Below are positions 11,501 through 20,804 of a stretch of 64,000 nt of DNA, in pieces. Origin of the DNA: Symbiodinium natans (taxonomy: Eukaryota > Sar > Dinophyceae > Suessiales > Symbiodiniaceae); contig CAJNDS010002238.1 of NCBI GenBank assembly GCA_905221605.1, forward strand, positions 186,001 to 250,000. Direction: 5' to 3'. The translations under genes were made by a program, and so were the position numbers. The first letter of the stretch is position 1. The number at the start of each line of letters is the position of its first letter. The notes beneath the pieces were generated by a model. The model did not search any database. It was not told the DNA's origin and saw only the letters and a program-made list of their open reading frames with translations.

Positions 11501-14500
11501 CCCAATGCGGCCTTCGTCAAACTCAGGTATTGCTGTTTGCCTTATTCTACAGCTCCTACTCCAACTCCTACTCCTACCCCTACTCCACCACTACTACAAG
11601 TACCACTGCTACCACCACTCGCCACCGCCACCGCCGCCACCGCCACCGCCGCCGCCGCCGCCGCCGCCACCACCACCACCACCACCACCACCACCACCAC
11701 CACCACCACCACCACCACCACCACCACCACTTTCCACGACAGCGACCACCACCACTTCCACCACCACGACGACGACCGACTACTGCTACGTACTCCTAAT
11801 CCTACTCCTACTCCTACTCCTACTCCTACTCCTGCTCATACTCCGACTGCTACTGCTACCGCTACCGCTACCGCTGCTGCTGCTGCTGCTACTGCTACGA
11901 CTGCTACTATGTCTGCTGCTACTACGACTACTGCTACCACCACTACCACCACGACTGTTCCGCCTCCTTGTCCAACAGCCGAGGTCCTGCTGGGGTCCCG
12001 AGAGTGGCGGGTACGGGAGCCTCGACACGACGGGCACGATGGAAGCCGCCCTGAGGACCAGATACATGTATATATTCATAAAATAAATAGACAAACAAAT
12101 TCATACATAAAGAAACATAAATATAAATACAAATATAAATATAAATATCAATATAAATATAAATAAATAAATAAGTATATATATATACACACATACATAT
12201 ACATATATAAAAACACATACATACATATGTATGCATAACACACACACACACACAAGCAGCTGGTCAGGAGCTACGACGCGGCATTCTTCAACACCGTGGA
12301 AGGCGAGATGTGCCTTGCCGGCTGGGATTTCAACCAAGCTTCGACACTCGATTTGGTCAGTGCCGCAAACGAGGCCATCAATCAGGTCACTGCTTCCCTG
12401 CCGCAAAGAAAGGGTTTGCTAGGGCCCTAGGGAAATGGGGGAGTGGTATGTATCGAAGCTAAGATTGCGGCTCGAACCCCTGCAAGCAATGTCGCACGCC
12501 AAACCCAGCCACCCCTGAGTCTAATCAGCCCTAAGCCTTCAGCCAGAACTCTCCGAAAACCCTAACTCAAGAACCCGAACTCCTAAGCCCCATCTTTAAG
12601 TGCAATCCAAGAACTCCGCCGGGGGCCCTGAGCTGCTCTTCATCGATGGCTGCGTGGCTGTTTTTGGAGAGCTGAACTTGGAGCGCTGGCTTCGGTTACC
12701 GGCGGATTAGAGCTGAAGCACAAGAAAGTCTTAGGGGTACGGCCTACAGGTATGAGAGCTTTGCCCGACTTGCAGCAGTTGAGAGAGTTTCGATACATGC
12801 AGGCTGAGTGTTTGGGATCTCAAATCCCAAGATTTGAGGTTTAGGATTTCGGATGTAACGTGCGGACTAGGGCTAGAGTTTTGCGGCGAAGTGGGGTACA
12901 GTACAGCTGTTTGTAACGACGATATGGGACGCATTGCTGCTCCTTGTAATTTACACCTCTATATTTGGGGCGGGCCACGAGATAGCCTCAGAGCCTGAAA
13001 CCCAGGGAGAGTGCAGGACCCTCGTCCTCAGATTTGCGCCCGGTGACCCAAACCTGAGCTCTCGCAAGAGATCCATGTTAGCATAGTGTCGTGAGAGAAA
13101 AAATTGAGATTGCCGTAGGTTTCTGTGATGTTGGAGTCCCAGGGTGAAAAATGAAAACACCACGTACACTTGCAGATGTCGAATGCCAGGCTGGAAAGCA
13201 GCCTTCCAGGGGCCCTTACACTAGGAAGTAGGATAAACCAGAAATTGCGTGGATGCTCGCAACAGCTTCTTTCATTTCTCTGTTCGAGCTTGCGAAAGTG
13301 TTCATTCGAAGTGTGAAGCGTTGTTGTGTGTTGCTTCAGGGAGTTTGTCTTACCCGATCCAGCCTGCATGACCCCATGAGGGAGGTTTGGTTGTTGGCAG
13401 TTTGGGGCACCTCCCTGAGGCTCGTAGCGGTCGTTAGGTCGTGATACGCCCTGCACCCAAGAGTCTGGTCCAAGATCCTCAAGAGCGCAAAAAAGCTTCG
13501 AAGCAAAGCTCGAGCATCCGCAATCAGACCCGTCTCACTTGAGGCTACAACACCATCACTGGCAACCTCACAGCGCAATTTGAAGCGGCTGGGGGCACCG
13601 TTGTGATGAACGCCACGGTGACTGAGGAGGGGCATCGGGAGCTGAAAGTTTCGCATTCAGTGATTCAGGTGGTGTAGCGCACGTGTGGCAGGGCAAGTAT
13701 CTAGACGGTTCGAGCTTGAGCTTGGGTCGTCGCGTCGTCGTCGCAGTGGGAGCAGAGTTTCAAAGACACGGACTGCGGCTTGATCTTAAACCCTAAACCC
13801 TAAACCCCAAACCCCAAACCCTGAGCCCTGAACCCTAAACCCTAAACCCTCACAGGTGAGCTACTGCACTGGCTTCAAGCAGGGCGGAGTCGTGCCAGCC
13901 TGCGCGGCGAAGGTGTCCGCCGTGGAAACTGGAGGCACCGCTGTCTCAGAGTATTCGGCGGACGCGGTGAGTCTTGTTTGGTAACTGAGGCCCAAACCTG
14001 AAATCTTCTGCTTTTGGGTTTAGGGTTTAGGGCTTATAGGTACTCGCTCGATGGAGAGTACGCGTATCTTCTTGGTAAGGACCTTGAAGCAGGACCTATC
14101 TTGCGGCAAGCCCCCATATGCATAATCCTCCTGCCCCCAAGCCGCGCCCAAGATTAGAATCAACCCCTTCTCTGCTAAAATCTCTGGATAGCCAACCCTA
14201 AACCCGAAACCCTAAACCCTAAACCCCAAACCCCCTGATGCTCTTTTGAATTTCGGGGTGGGGTTCCCTCATTGCAGCTACGTTGCGAGGGATGAAGCAG
14301 ACCTTGGCGCTTTTGTTCTGCCAAGGATCGTTGCCGTGCCTTTGGGCGTCTTGCAAGCGGACACTGAGCAGTCCAGCCAAGCAACCTTAATTTTTTTTTC
14401 TGAAAGTCGCTTTTTCCCCCGTTTTGGGAGACCCTGAGCTCAGCCTGCATGTCTCCAAAGAACTGGGGGCAGATAAAGTAGGCAAAAAGCGTAGACTTTT

Positions 14501-15036
14501 ATAAGTACCTGAAAAGGGATCCTCGTTGGGGTTATGATCTCTTACAAGTCCCTAAAGTAAGGATAAAGTGAAGTTCACCCCGCCGCTCCCGGCTTCCCAC
14601 GCGGACGCGATTGGGCGCATGCAGTTCCGGATCCTTTCGGTACGGATTTTGAATGTTCTGCCTTTGGGGGGTTAGGGTTTAGGGGTATACCCGGACTCTA
14701 GGATGAAATGCAAACGATGACGAGTAGAGAGATGCGTTAAGGTTGAAAGTGCAAATCCACACCGACGAGGAGGCCTAAATTTAACGCTACGCGAACCGCC
14801 TCGGCCTGGCCAATGCAGCTCCCGGAGAGGAGGGACGTGGGGGGGGTTTGCGGAGGCGGGGCCCGCACCGTCTGCTCCCACTCTTGCCCACAAAACATAC
14901 CCAAAACATACCCAAAACATACCCATGTCAAATCAAGAAAAGGCCAGATTGGATTAAACCCGACAGGGTGGGCTGCCTGCCTGCCAGACAAAGGGTGCCG
15001 TTCTGCTTTACGCTGAACGCTGCCGAAGTGGGTGGT

Positions 15037-15071
<35 letters not shown>

Positions 15072-15965
15072 GTGGGGCGGGGTGGGGGGGTGGGGGGGGG
15101 GGTGGGGCAGTTTTCCCTGCTCCCCGCAAATCGTCCGCTTTCGGATCCCGGTCGCCTACGGGGGGTACCCATTCCAGGGAAAAAAAAGGGGCCGAAATAT
15201 GGCTTTGGGCTTGGAGGAGGATTTGTAGGTTCTCACAACTTAGACACCTTCGGCCCGAGGCCTCGGCGGATTGTATTGTGCTTCGTATATACATATGCAT
15301 GCTTGCGTACGGCGTACAGCTAGAGACAGAAGGTTTCGTGTTTAGGAGAAGGAAGACGCCTGAGGTTCGGTGTCGTCAACAAAGCCGTGGCCGTTTTCGA
15401 CACGGACTTCTGGTCTTCGGGATGTGGCAACGAATTGATGCTTGCAATCAACCAGCAGAATGCCAACATAGACAGCCGAGGCATGTTTCCTTACTTCATG
15501 AACACCAACAAGCACTGGACAGGAACGAATGCTTTGCTGGGCTTCGCGGTTGGAAGGTATGCCATCGCATCGGAGCAGAAGACAGATGCGCAAGTGGAGG
15601 CTGACTTTATGTCCAGGATCCGGCAGCAGTTTCCGAACGCTCCCAACCCCACCTACTTCATGCGAACGAAGTGGGGATCCGACCCCTTCGCCCATGGAAG
15701 CTACACCACTCCTGCAGGTCTCAATGCTCGGATGGATGAGATGAGGATTCTCAGCGGGGCCGTAAGTGCTTCCCTGACACTTGCTGGAGAGCACACCCAT
15801 CCCAGCTGGGCTGCTACTGTGCACGGAGCTTACCAATCCGGCCTGCGCGCAGCCGATGATATTATGAGCGGGACGGCAACAGGTTCAGGTGATGCCAGCT
15901 ACTGCATTTCCTCTGCAGGTGTTTTCGTTCTGGCGGTCTTGTACAGGCTTTCCGAGTGCTTTTGA
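8541..15965 (+). CDS. Flavin-containing polyamine/amine oxidase, 13 exons
   Basis: FAD-dependent oxidation of an amine, most likely a polyamine, producing aldehyde and H2O2. Exons assembled by eye: 8541-8606, 8854-8892, 9009-9054, 9899-9970, 10406-10477, 11128-11189, 12260-12385, 12612-12648, 13544-13626, 13913-13968, 14278-14356, 14562-14623, 15365-15965. Summed length is divisible by three, ~466 codons, normal for the family. In order they give a signal peptide (MEILLVASLLCTASA), the FAD-binding β-α-β motif VIVVGAGAGGLGAA, LLEGRDRIGGR, FAVDLGASWIHG, NPLTPF, a substrate-domain segment, VAVPLGVLQ, FTPPLP, FGVVNKAVAVFDTDFW, GSYTTPAG and the FAD-binding GEHTHPSWAATVHGA. A hydrophobic C-terminal tail may anchor it. 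The signal peptide suggests entry to the secretory pathway. Only two introns start with GT; the others need GC or GA. Exons 5, 6, 7, 9, 10 and 11 have uncertain edges by a few codons. Family call is firm; substrate is not. Confidence 0.9.
9107..9199. repeat. CCCTAAA telomere-like array in oxidase intron 3
   Basis: About a dozen CCCTAAA units with variants (ccctgaa, ccctaag, ctcctaaac). It lies ~50 bases after the exon 3 donor, in the opposite orientation to most donor-proximal arrays of the window. The rest of this intron includes an imperfect hairpin near 9606-9632 (aagtacggta pairing with taccgtgctt). Confidence 0.95.
10783..10842. repeat. TTTAGGG/TTTGGGG array in oxidase intron 5
   Basis: Mixed TTTAGGG and TTTGGGG units on the plus strand, mid-intron. 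Confidence 0.9.
11548..11960. repeat. Triplet and hexanucleotide repeats in oxidase intron 6
   Basis: Successive CTCCTA, CCACCG, CCG, a long CAC run (about 11670-11730), then CCTACT and GCTACT-type units. Frames through it give Pro, Thr, His or Leu homopolymers and are not genes. They sit between oxidase exons 6 and 7. Confidence 0.95.
12105..12256. repeat. AAATAT and CA microsatellites before oxidase exon 7
   Basis: An AT-rich tract of aaatat and atacat units runs into (CA)n, which ends at the AG acceptor of exon 7 (12258-12259). Confidence 0.9.
13789..13853. repeat. CCCTAAA array near the acceptor of oxidase intron 9
   Basis: Eight to nine CCCTAAA/CCCCAAA units lie 60 bases upstream of exon 10. 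Confidence 0.9.
14014..14237. repeat. Inverted telomere-like repeats bracketing oxidase intron 10
   Basis: TTTGGGTTTAGGGTTTAGGG at 14016-14035 lies shortly after the exon 10 donor. CCCTAAA/CCCGAAA/CCCCAAA units at 14194-14236 lie shortly before the exon 11 acceptor (AG 14276-14277). The two blocks are reverse complements, so the ends of this ~310-base intron could pair. Confidence 0.85.
15036..15110. repeat. Poly-G tract in oxidase intron 12
   Basis: A nearly pure G run of about 35 bases, then TG-interrupted G blocks. It is a strong G-quadruplex candidate on the coding strand. Length may be unreliable in sequencing. Confidence 0.9.
15365..15965 (+). CDS. Terminal exon (exon 13) of the polyamine/amine oxidase
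   Basis: This 601-base exon holds the catalytic-domain C-terminal half of the oxidase and is the only long uninterrupted coding piece of the gene. It begins after an AG at 15363-15364 and completes the codon left by exon 12 (ATG CA at 14619-14623, followed by a GT donor). It encodes FGVVNKAVAVFDTDFW, then a substrate-domain stretch, TKWGSDPFAHGSYTTPAG and GEHTHPSWAATVHGAYQSG, which are hallmark flavin-oxidase segments contacting FAD. A GTAAGT inside it (15761-15766) looks like a donor, but the frame stays conserved across it, so I read through. The stop is TGA? no: the frame closes with TTT TGA at 15960-15965. Confidence 0.92.
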
Positions 15966-16774
15966 ATCAGTCTGTCACTGACCATAACCAGCCTTGTCGA
16001 AACCTGGATGTGCACGAGAATTCATGGTTTTCAAGCAACACCGACACGGTGTTTCTTTCATTGCCGTGGCAACAAGCTGCAGGTCCGTAGAAGAATACCA
16101 GCGCGTTGCCATATTTTTCTAGCACCACGAAATGAACGATCCTTGCACTGTTTTCCAACTGCACGCAGAAGGAAAAAAAGCAACTCCGTAAGGCATTGAG
16201 GGCGAACCAATTTCGGGCTAAAAGTCTTATGCCGTGGCGCATCTTCCAACCTTGACTCCTGGTTCGCCTCCTACATGTCCTTTCTGTTCTTGGAGCTGAC
16301 GCCTTAGTTCAATGCTACATAGCCTTTGTTTGTAGTGGAAGCCCTAGCCCCTGAATGCCTGAACCCTGAAATCCAACAGCCTTCTACCACGACTCCACGT
16401 GATCCTCGAAGTTTCAATTTGGTATCGTCTGCTCAGTCGGGTCATGTACCCCCAAAGCCCTGTTCAAACGGGCAGACATTTTTGAAACCTTCCTTTTGTT
16501 GGCCCCCCCAACTCTTTTGTTCAACGCCCTCAACCCACGCATCCCTTTGGACCCCCAAACATGTCTTTTCCACCCCCTACCTGTTTCCTGCTCACACTGG
16601 CTGAAGACCTCTATATTGGCTTTAGGTCACCCCGAGAGGGCATTGTTTTGCGCACGATCGCTCTACAGGACCATTGAAACCCATGTGCGGATTGACCCTG
16701 AGCTTGCGAGCCGTAGTAACTGAGGCGGCAACCTTTGGCTTTCCTCGTAATACACTAGTTCGCATGTTATATAC

Positions 16775-16948
16775 TGGGCATGTGTGTGTATATATACATA
16801 TCTATTTATGCATGTCTACAACAGTAATGTATATCCATCGGTGTACATATGTTCTATATATGGATGCGTCTGTTCTTGTATATGATATGCATACATATGT
16901 ACATCTGATACAATATATATATATATATATATATGTGCACATACATAT
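16775..16948. repeat. ATAC/TATA microsatellite
   Basis: Degenerate tatata, atacat and tgtata units, with a pure (AT)n run at about 16911-16933. Confidence 0.9.
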
Positions 16949-17621
16949 ACAGAACCCACCATAAACTGAATGTTTTCGTCATTCGTGCTGAGGCTGCGGC
17001 AGCCCCCAACGTCCCCTTATACAACCCCCACGTGCGCCCAAAACCCTTTTCGAATCCCTTAAAGGGAACTCGAGAGGACCCCGGTCATGTGTTTCGATTT
17101 AAGGTGCGGGGTCGCATCGATGTCCTGGAGGTCGCAGCTGCTGCGGCCGAAATAGAGGGTGTGCTAGCAGAGTCTGAATTCCGAGGCACGAGAAAAACAG
17201 CATGCTCTTATGGTCTCGAGAAAGTTATCTTATCATATGTAGATCATCGCTTTGTAGGGTGTTGGTTGGTTTTATAGGGCTGCAAGTGCAACACCAGTAA
17301 AAGAGTCCCCCAACCAATGAGGAGGCGTGTCTGCGCGCATAGGAGGTATAGCCATGCCACCTCAACTGTTTAGGCGCTTCGAGGCAAGCAAAGCCAGCAG
17401 GGTTGCTTTGACTATTTAATAGGAGACAGCATCGTTGTTTTGCCATCCTCCCGATCGATCAAGGCTGAGCAGGGTCTATTTTATGTCCTTGCCCTAAATG
17501 TGTTGGAATGTCCTCCGTTTTTGTATTGACAGAGTGGCCCTTCCTGTCACCCTTCTTTCTCTTTTTTGATGCGTGCGGTTGTCTTCTCACGCGCCGGGCA
17601 CGCATGCGTGACACGGCAGCC

Positions 17622-17960
17622 CGCTTGAATTGTCACGTCTGTGTCTGTGATGTACCGACCAAGACCGACATGTGTCATGATTGCCTGACCTAACTACATC
17701 ATCGTGGCTAGAACGGCAACCCTCGTGATTTCACGGGGTTGCTGTCACGTACAGGTCTGTGAGATACTGACCAAAACCGGAATGGATCATCATTGCTGCT
17801 TGTCGATATGGTTGATGGTGCCTAGGTCGTCCTGGCCAGAGCGCCAACGATCTTGATTTCACGAGGTTGCTGTCACGTATATCTGTGATACATTGGTCAT
17901 GATTGACTGACCTCCAACGATTGACGGTTCCCAAGTCCCAACTCGTCCTGGCCGGAACGG
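17622..17960. repeat. Tandem repeat, about three diverged units of 110-130 bp
   Basis: Each unit holds gttgctgtcacgta or a variant, then tctgtgat..accgacc/ctgacc, atgattg.ctgacc, a cgtcctggcc-type segment with gaacggcaa, and cttgatttcac. Units start near 17628, 17739 and 17866. No coding signal. Confidence 0.75.
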
Positions 17961-18120
17961 CAATTCACTTGATATCAAACCCAAATCCTCGTCTGGAGAG
18001 GTCTTTGTCATTCCCACAAGTTTGATACTTATGACGTCTAGGAAAGTCTTGGGCTAAATATATGCTGTAGTCTGTGAACACACCATTCCACTTGTAACGG
18101 TTTGGGGTCTTCGTTGGTGC

Positions 18121-18640
18121 AATTTCCAATCTGCAATGCTCACGAAGTATCATTGCAGCGCCTGTTCTGCAAGTTGGAACGGGCATGTTCTGGGACTGAC
18201 GGTTCGGAATGTTCGGAGTTGCAGTCTGTAGTGCTGTGATGCAGTTATCATGTTCGGGGCTCTTTCCCCTCAGCCCGAAGTTCCAGGTTCTTGAATTCGG
18301 TAGCCTGTTCGGTAGCCTATTCTGAGTTCAAGCACTCGTAGCGATTGCAGGCTAAGTTTTGATTTGCTCCTGCTCGCCTCGCCGCGGCTCAATGTCTCTA
18401 GAGTCTGTCAGACACTTTAGCGGAAATGGCTCAGAGATGAACCCCACAGCGTTCTTGATCCCACAGGGTTTCTAGGGTTAACAAGTTCAGGGTTTGCAAG
18501 TGACAGGGTTAGGCAACTTGGCTTTGCAGTTTTGTACGTAGCTAGAGTTAGCAGGCCATAGGCCGTTCAAGGGGATAGCCCGCGCTGTCGAGGGCTCTCT
18601 GCACCCTGGCTGCAACCAGCATGGTTTGCATGTGATCGCA
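18121..18640 (+). repeat. Dispersed repeat, copy B (downstream of the oxidase gene)
   Basis: Direct-orientation partner of 6976-7440, with the same block order and extra insertions (for example near 18340-18370). The copy lies about 2.2 kb past the oxidase stop. Confidence 0.85.
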
Positions 18641-19431
18641 TTGGGAATCGCCTTCTTTCCAACTCAGCACGAAGCTCGTGCCGCGCATGAGGTTGGGAAA
18701 GACACCATGTATCACGCTGTTGTGTGCATGTAGCGACACACATTAAAGCCTGACCCCGAAGTTGTCAATTGCCCCTACACCTTAACACAAACAAATCCCG
18801 AAATCAAACGTTAAACGCGATGACGAAGTAAAACCCTGAATACCTCCGCTTCCAGGTGGTAGGCCATGGAGACCACGGCCCAAGAGGCCTCCGTGTTTGG
18901 GCCTGTAGGGTTTGGAAGGCCTTTGGAGTCTTTGAGGCATGTCCGATGTGTCTGCGCTTGGGTTTCCTGCTTGCTTTGTGTTTTGGGTCTGGGAGTTGGT
19001 TCGCATCCTCGGGTGTGTCTGAACAGGGAGATGCAAATGCCGTAGAGTCCCAGCCTAGACTCAAAACCACATGTTTATAGCCGTCTGCACGCGAAGCTTA
19101 GCCTTCTAATTTCAAGCGCAAGGGAACGCAACTCCCCAAACTGCCCGCGCACCGGGCTGCTTGTGAGGAGGCTGCCGGCGAAGGGGAGGCTCGAAGAGGG
19201 CGGACGCACCAACTCTTCAGAGAAGGGTCTACGGCTTGGGGTTTGGGATTTCAGGGTGGACGTTTCAGGTTTCGGGGTTTGGCCACAGCACAAACATGGG
19301 AGTTTGATGTTCAGGTTTGGGGACACTTGCCGAAGGCTTCAAGGCAAGTCTCAGGTTTCAAGATTCGGCGGTCCGTTTCTGCGGATGCAATCGCCTGGTC
19401 TCCAACCTTGCCTCGGGTTCCCTGAGCCTCC

Positions 19432-19557
19432 ATACTTGGAGGTTCATGGGTACTTATAACCCCCACTTTTTTGTCCACTTATGGCCTACTTAGGGGACTT
19501 AGGGGGTTTGTAAGTGCAGCTATCATTAGGGGTAAGTGCCCGTGAGCCTCCAAGTAG
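19432..19557. mobile_element. Small element with terminal inverted repeats, copy 1
   Basis: The left end TACTTGGAGGTTCATGGG and the right end, read on the minus strand as TACTTGGAGGCTCACGGG, match over about 24 bases with three differences. The ~125 bp body has no ORF. A second member with the same ends lies at 43831-43958. Size, paired ends and multiple copies suggest a MITE-like or introner-like non-autonomous element. No target duplication was clear. Confidence 0.75.
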
Positions 19558-19635
19558 TTCTTGGAACCCGGACCCCCCAGTAGCGTCCGAGCTGGTCAGC
19601 TGAGGCCGAAGGTTCGCACAGAGCCCCCCAACTGA

Positions 19636-19712
19636 AGGGTTTAGGGTTTAGGGTCTAGGGTTCAGGGTTCAGGGTTTATGGGTTTAGGGTTTAGGGTTTA
19701 GGGTTTAGGATC
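19636..19712. repeat. TTTAGGG array
   Basis: About ten TTTAGGG/TTCAGGG units on the plus strand in intergenic DNA. Confidence 0.95.
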
Positions 19713-20099
19713 AACGCCTCCAGACACTTCCCAAGCCCGAAGCCAACCCATGACCCCAAAAACACAGCTAAGACACAGTTTGGGCTGTCGGGGGGCTGCC
19801 CATGACTTCTCCTCGCCAGGAGGTTGTAGCTTCGACCGCTTTCCTGGCAGGGTCCCCAGTGAGACAGTGAAGACGACGCGAAGGGCTTGATGGCTTCATG
19901 GGAGTCTCGGCACCCTTCCTTATGTTACACCACGGCATGTCCCATATTTCCGTAGCTGCACACACTCAGCCCCCAAACTTCGCCAAATCTCATGGTAGGG
20001 CTTTCAGACGCCGGAAGTAGGATCATGCCGGTTGGGCTGAGGAGCCTCAACCCTTCAAGGCACTAAACCCTTGCCTCCACCATCCTCCGCCCAAGACGC

Positions 20100-20233
20100 A
20101 CCCTAAACCCTAAACCCTAAACCCTAAACCCTAAACCCTAAACCCTAAACCCTCAACCCTAAACCCTCAACCCTAAACCCTCAACCCTAAACCCAAAATC
20201 CTAAACCCTAAACCCTAAACCCTAAGCCCGAAA
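20100..20233. repeat. CCCTAAA array
   Basis: Eighteen or so CCCTAAA units, some CCCTCAA. The array is interstitial and not a chromosome end. Confidence 0.97.
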
Positions 20234-20321
20234 CCCCGCCCTAGAACTGGCCCCACCCCAAAAACGGTGGGACGCGCCAGGCAAAGCCGGAGGCAGAGGC
20301 CGGAACAGGGACCCTTGCTCC

Positions 20322-20416
20322 GGCCTATATGGGTAGTTCTCTAAGTTAGGGTCTCTTCTTGGGGGTTCCGCAGAAAAGGCGGCACAGAAGCCCTTAATGT
20401 AGAGAACTGCCTATGT
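20322..20416. mobile_element. Possible third small TIR element
   Basis: Left TATGGGTAGTTCTCTAAGTT and the right end read on the minus strand as CATAGGCAGTTCTCTACATT are imperfect inverted repeats around a ~45 bp centre. The motif ATGGGTAGTT is shared with the ends of the 43.8 kb element, but the rest is different. Confidence 0.5.
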
Positions 20417-20804
20417 ATGGTTGTGGGGTTCTAAACCCTCCCTAATCCCCACCATCTGAAAACTAGAATCCCGGAATGGCACAAAGAGTGCCCCCGTCGC
20501 CCTTTTCGCACAAGAAGCTCCTAGAATCGACATGGTGCTAAGCGCGCCGTCTCAGCAGGCTGTGTAGGGCATGCTGTGCCCAAACCGACGCTCAGAAGCC
20601 TCGATGGAGGAGAAGGCATAACGAACACGTGGAAATGAACACAGGAGCCGGACCAACAGATGCATGCTTTGAATGATGCCCAGCAGAGGAACATAGCACC
20701 TTCGGAAGCATGAGAGCCAGGACTGGGATAAACAAGTGACACAGTTTACACACCCCTTAAACCTGAGCCCGAAACCCGAGACCCTAAGCCTGTTGGTGCC
20801 GAAG

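Larger units (their letters stand above)
15966..20804. other. Intergenic stretch with repeats
   Basis: No certain gene. A 115-codon open frame ending at 17277 has mixed composition from about 16970 onward (Ala-rich, then KVRGRIDVLEVAAAAAEIEG) and could be an exon, but no family is recognised. The remainder holds AT microsatellite, 125 bp tandem units, a dispersed repeat, small TIR elements and telomere-like arrays, listed separately. Confidence 0.5.

Noticed and set aside
11456-12166. Pro-, Thr- or His-rich frames up to 236 codons
   Set aside because: They are triplet-repeat translations inside an oxidase intron.
12460-12500. A tRNA T-arm-like segment (gcggctcgaacccc)
   Set aside because: No acceptor, D or anticodon arms can be formed around it.
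15759-15790. An intron starting at GTAAGT in the last oxidase exon
   Set aside because: The frame stays open and conserved up to the FAD-binding GEHTH segment, with no suitable acceptor needed.
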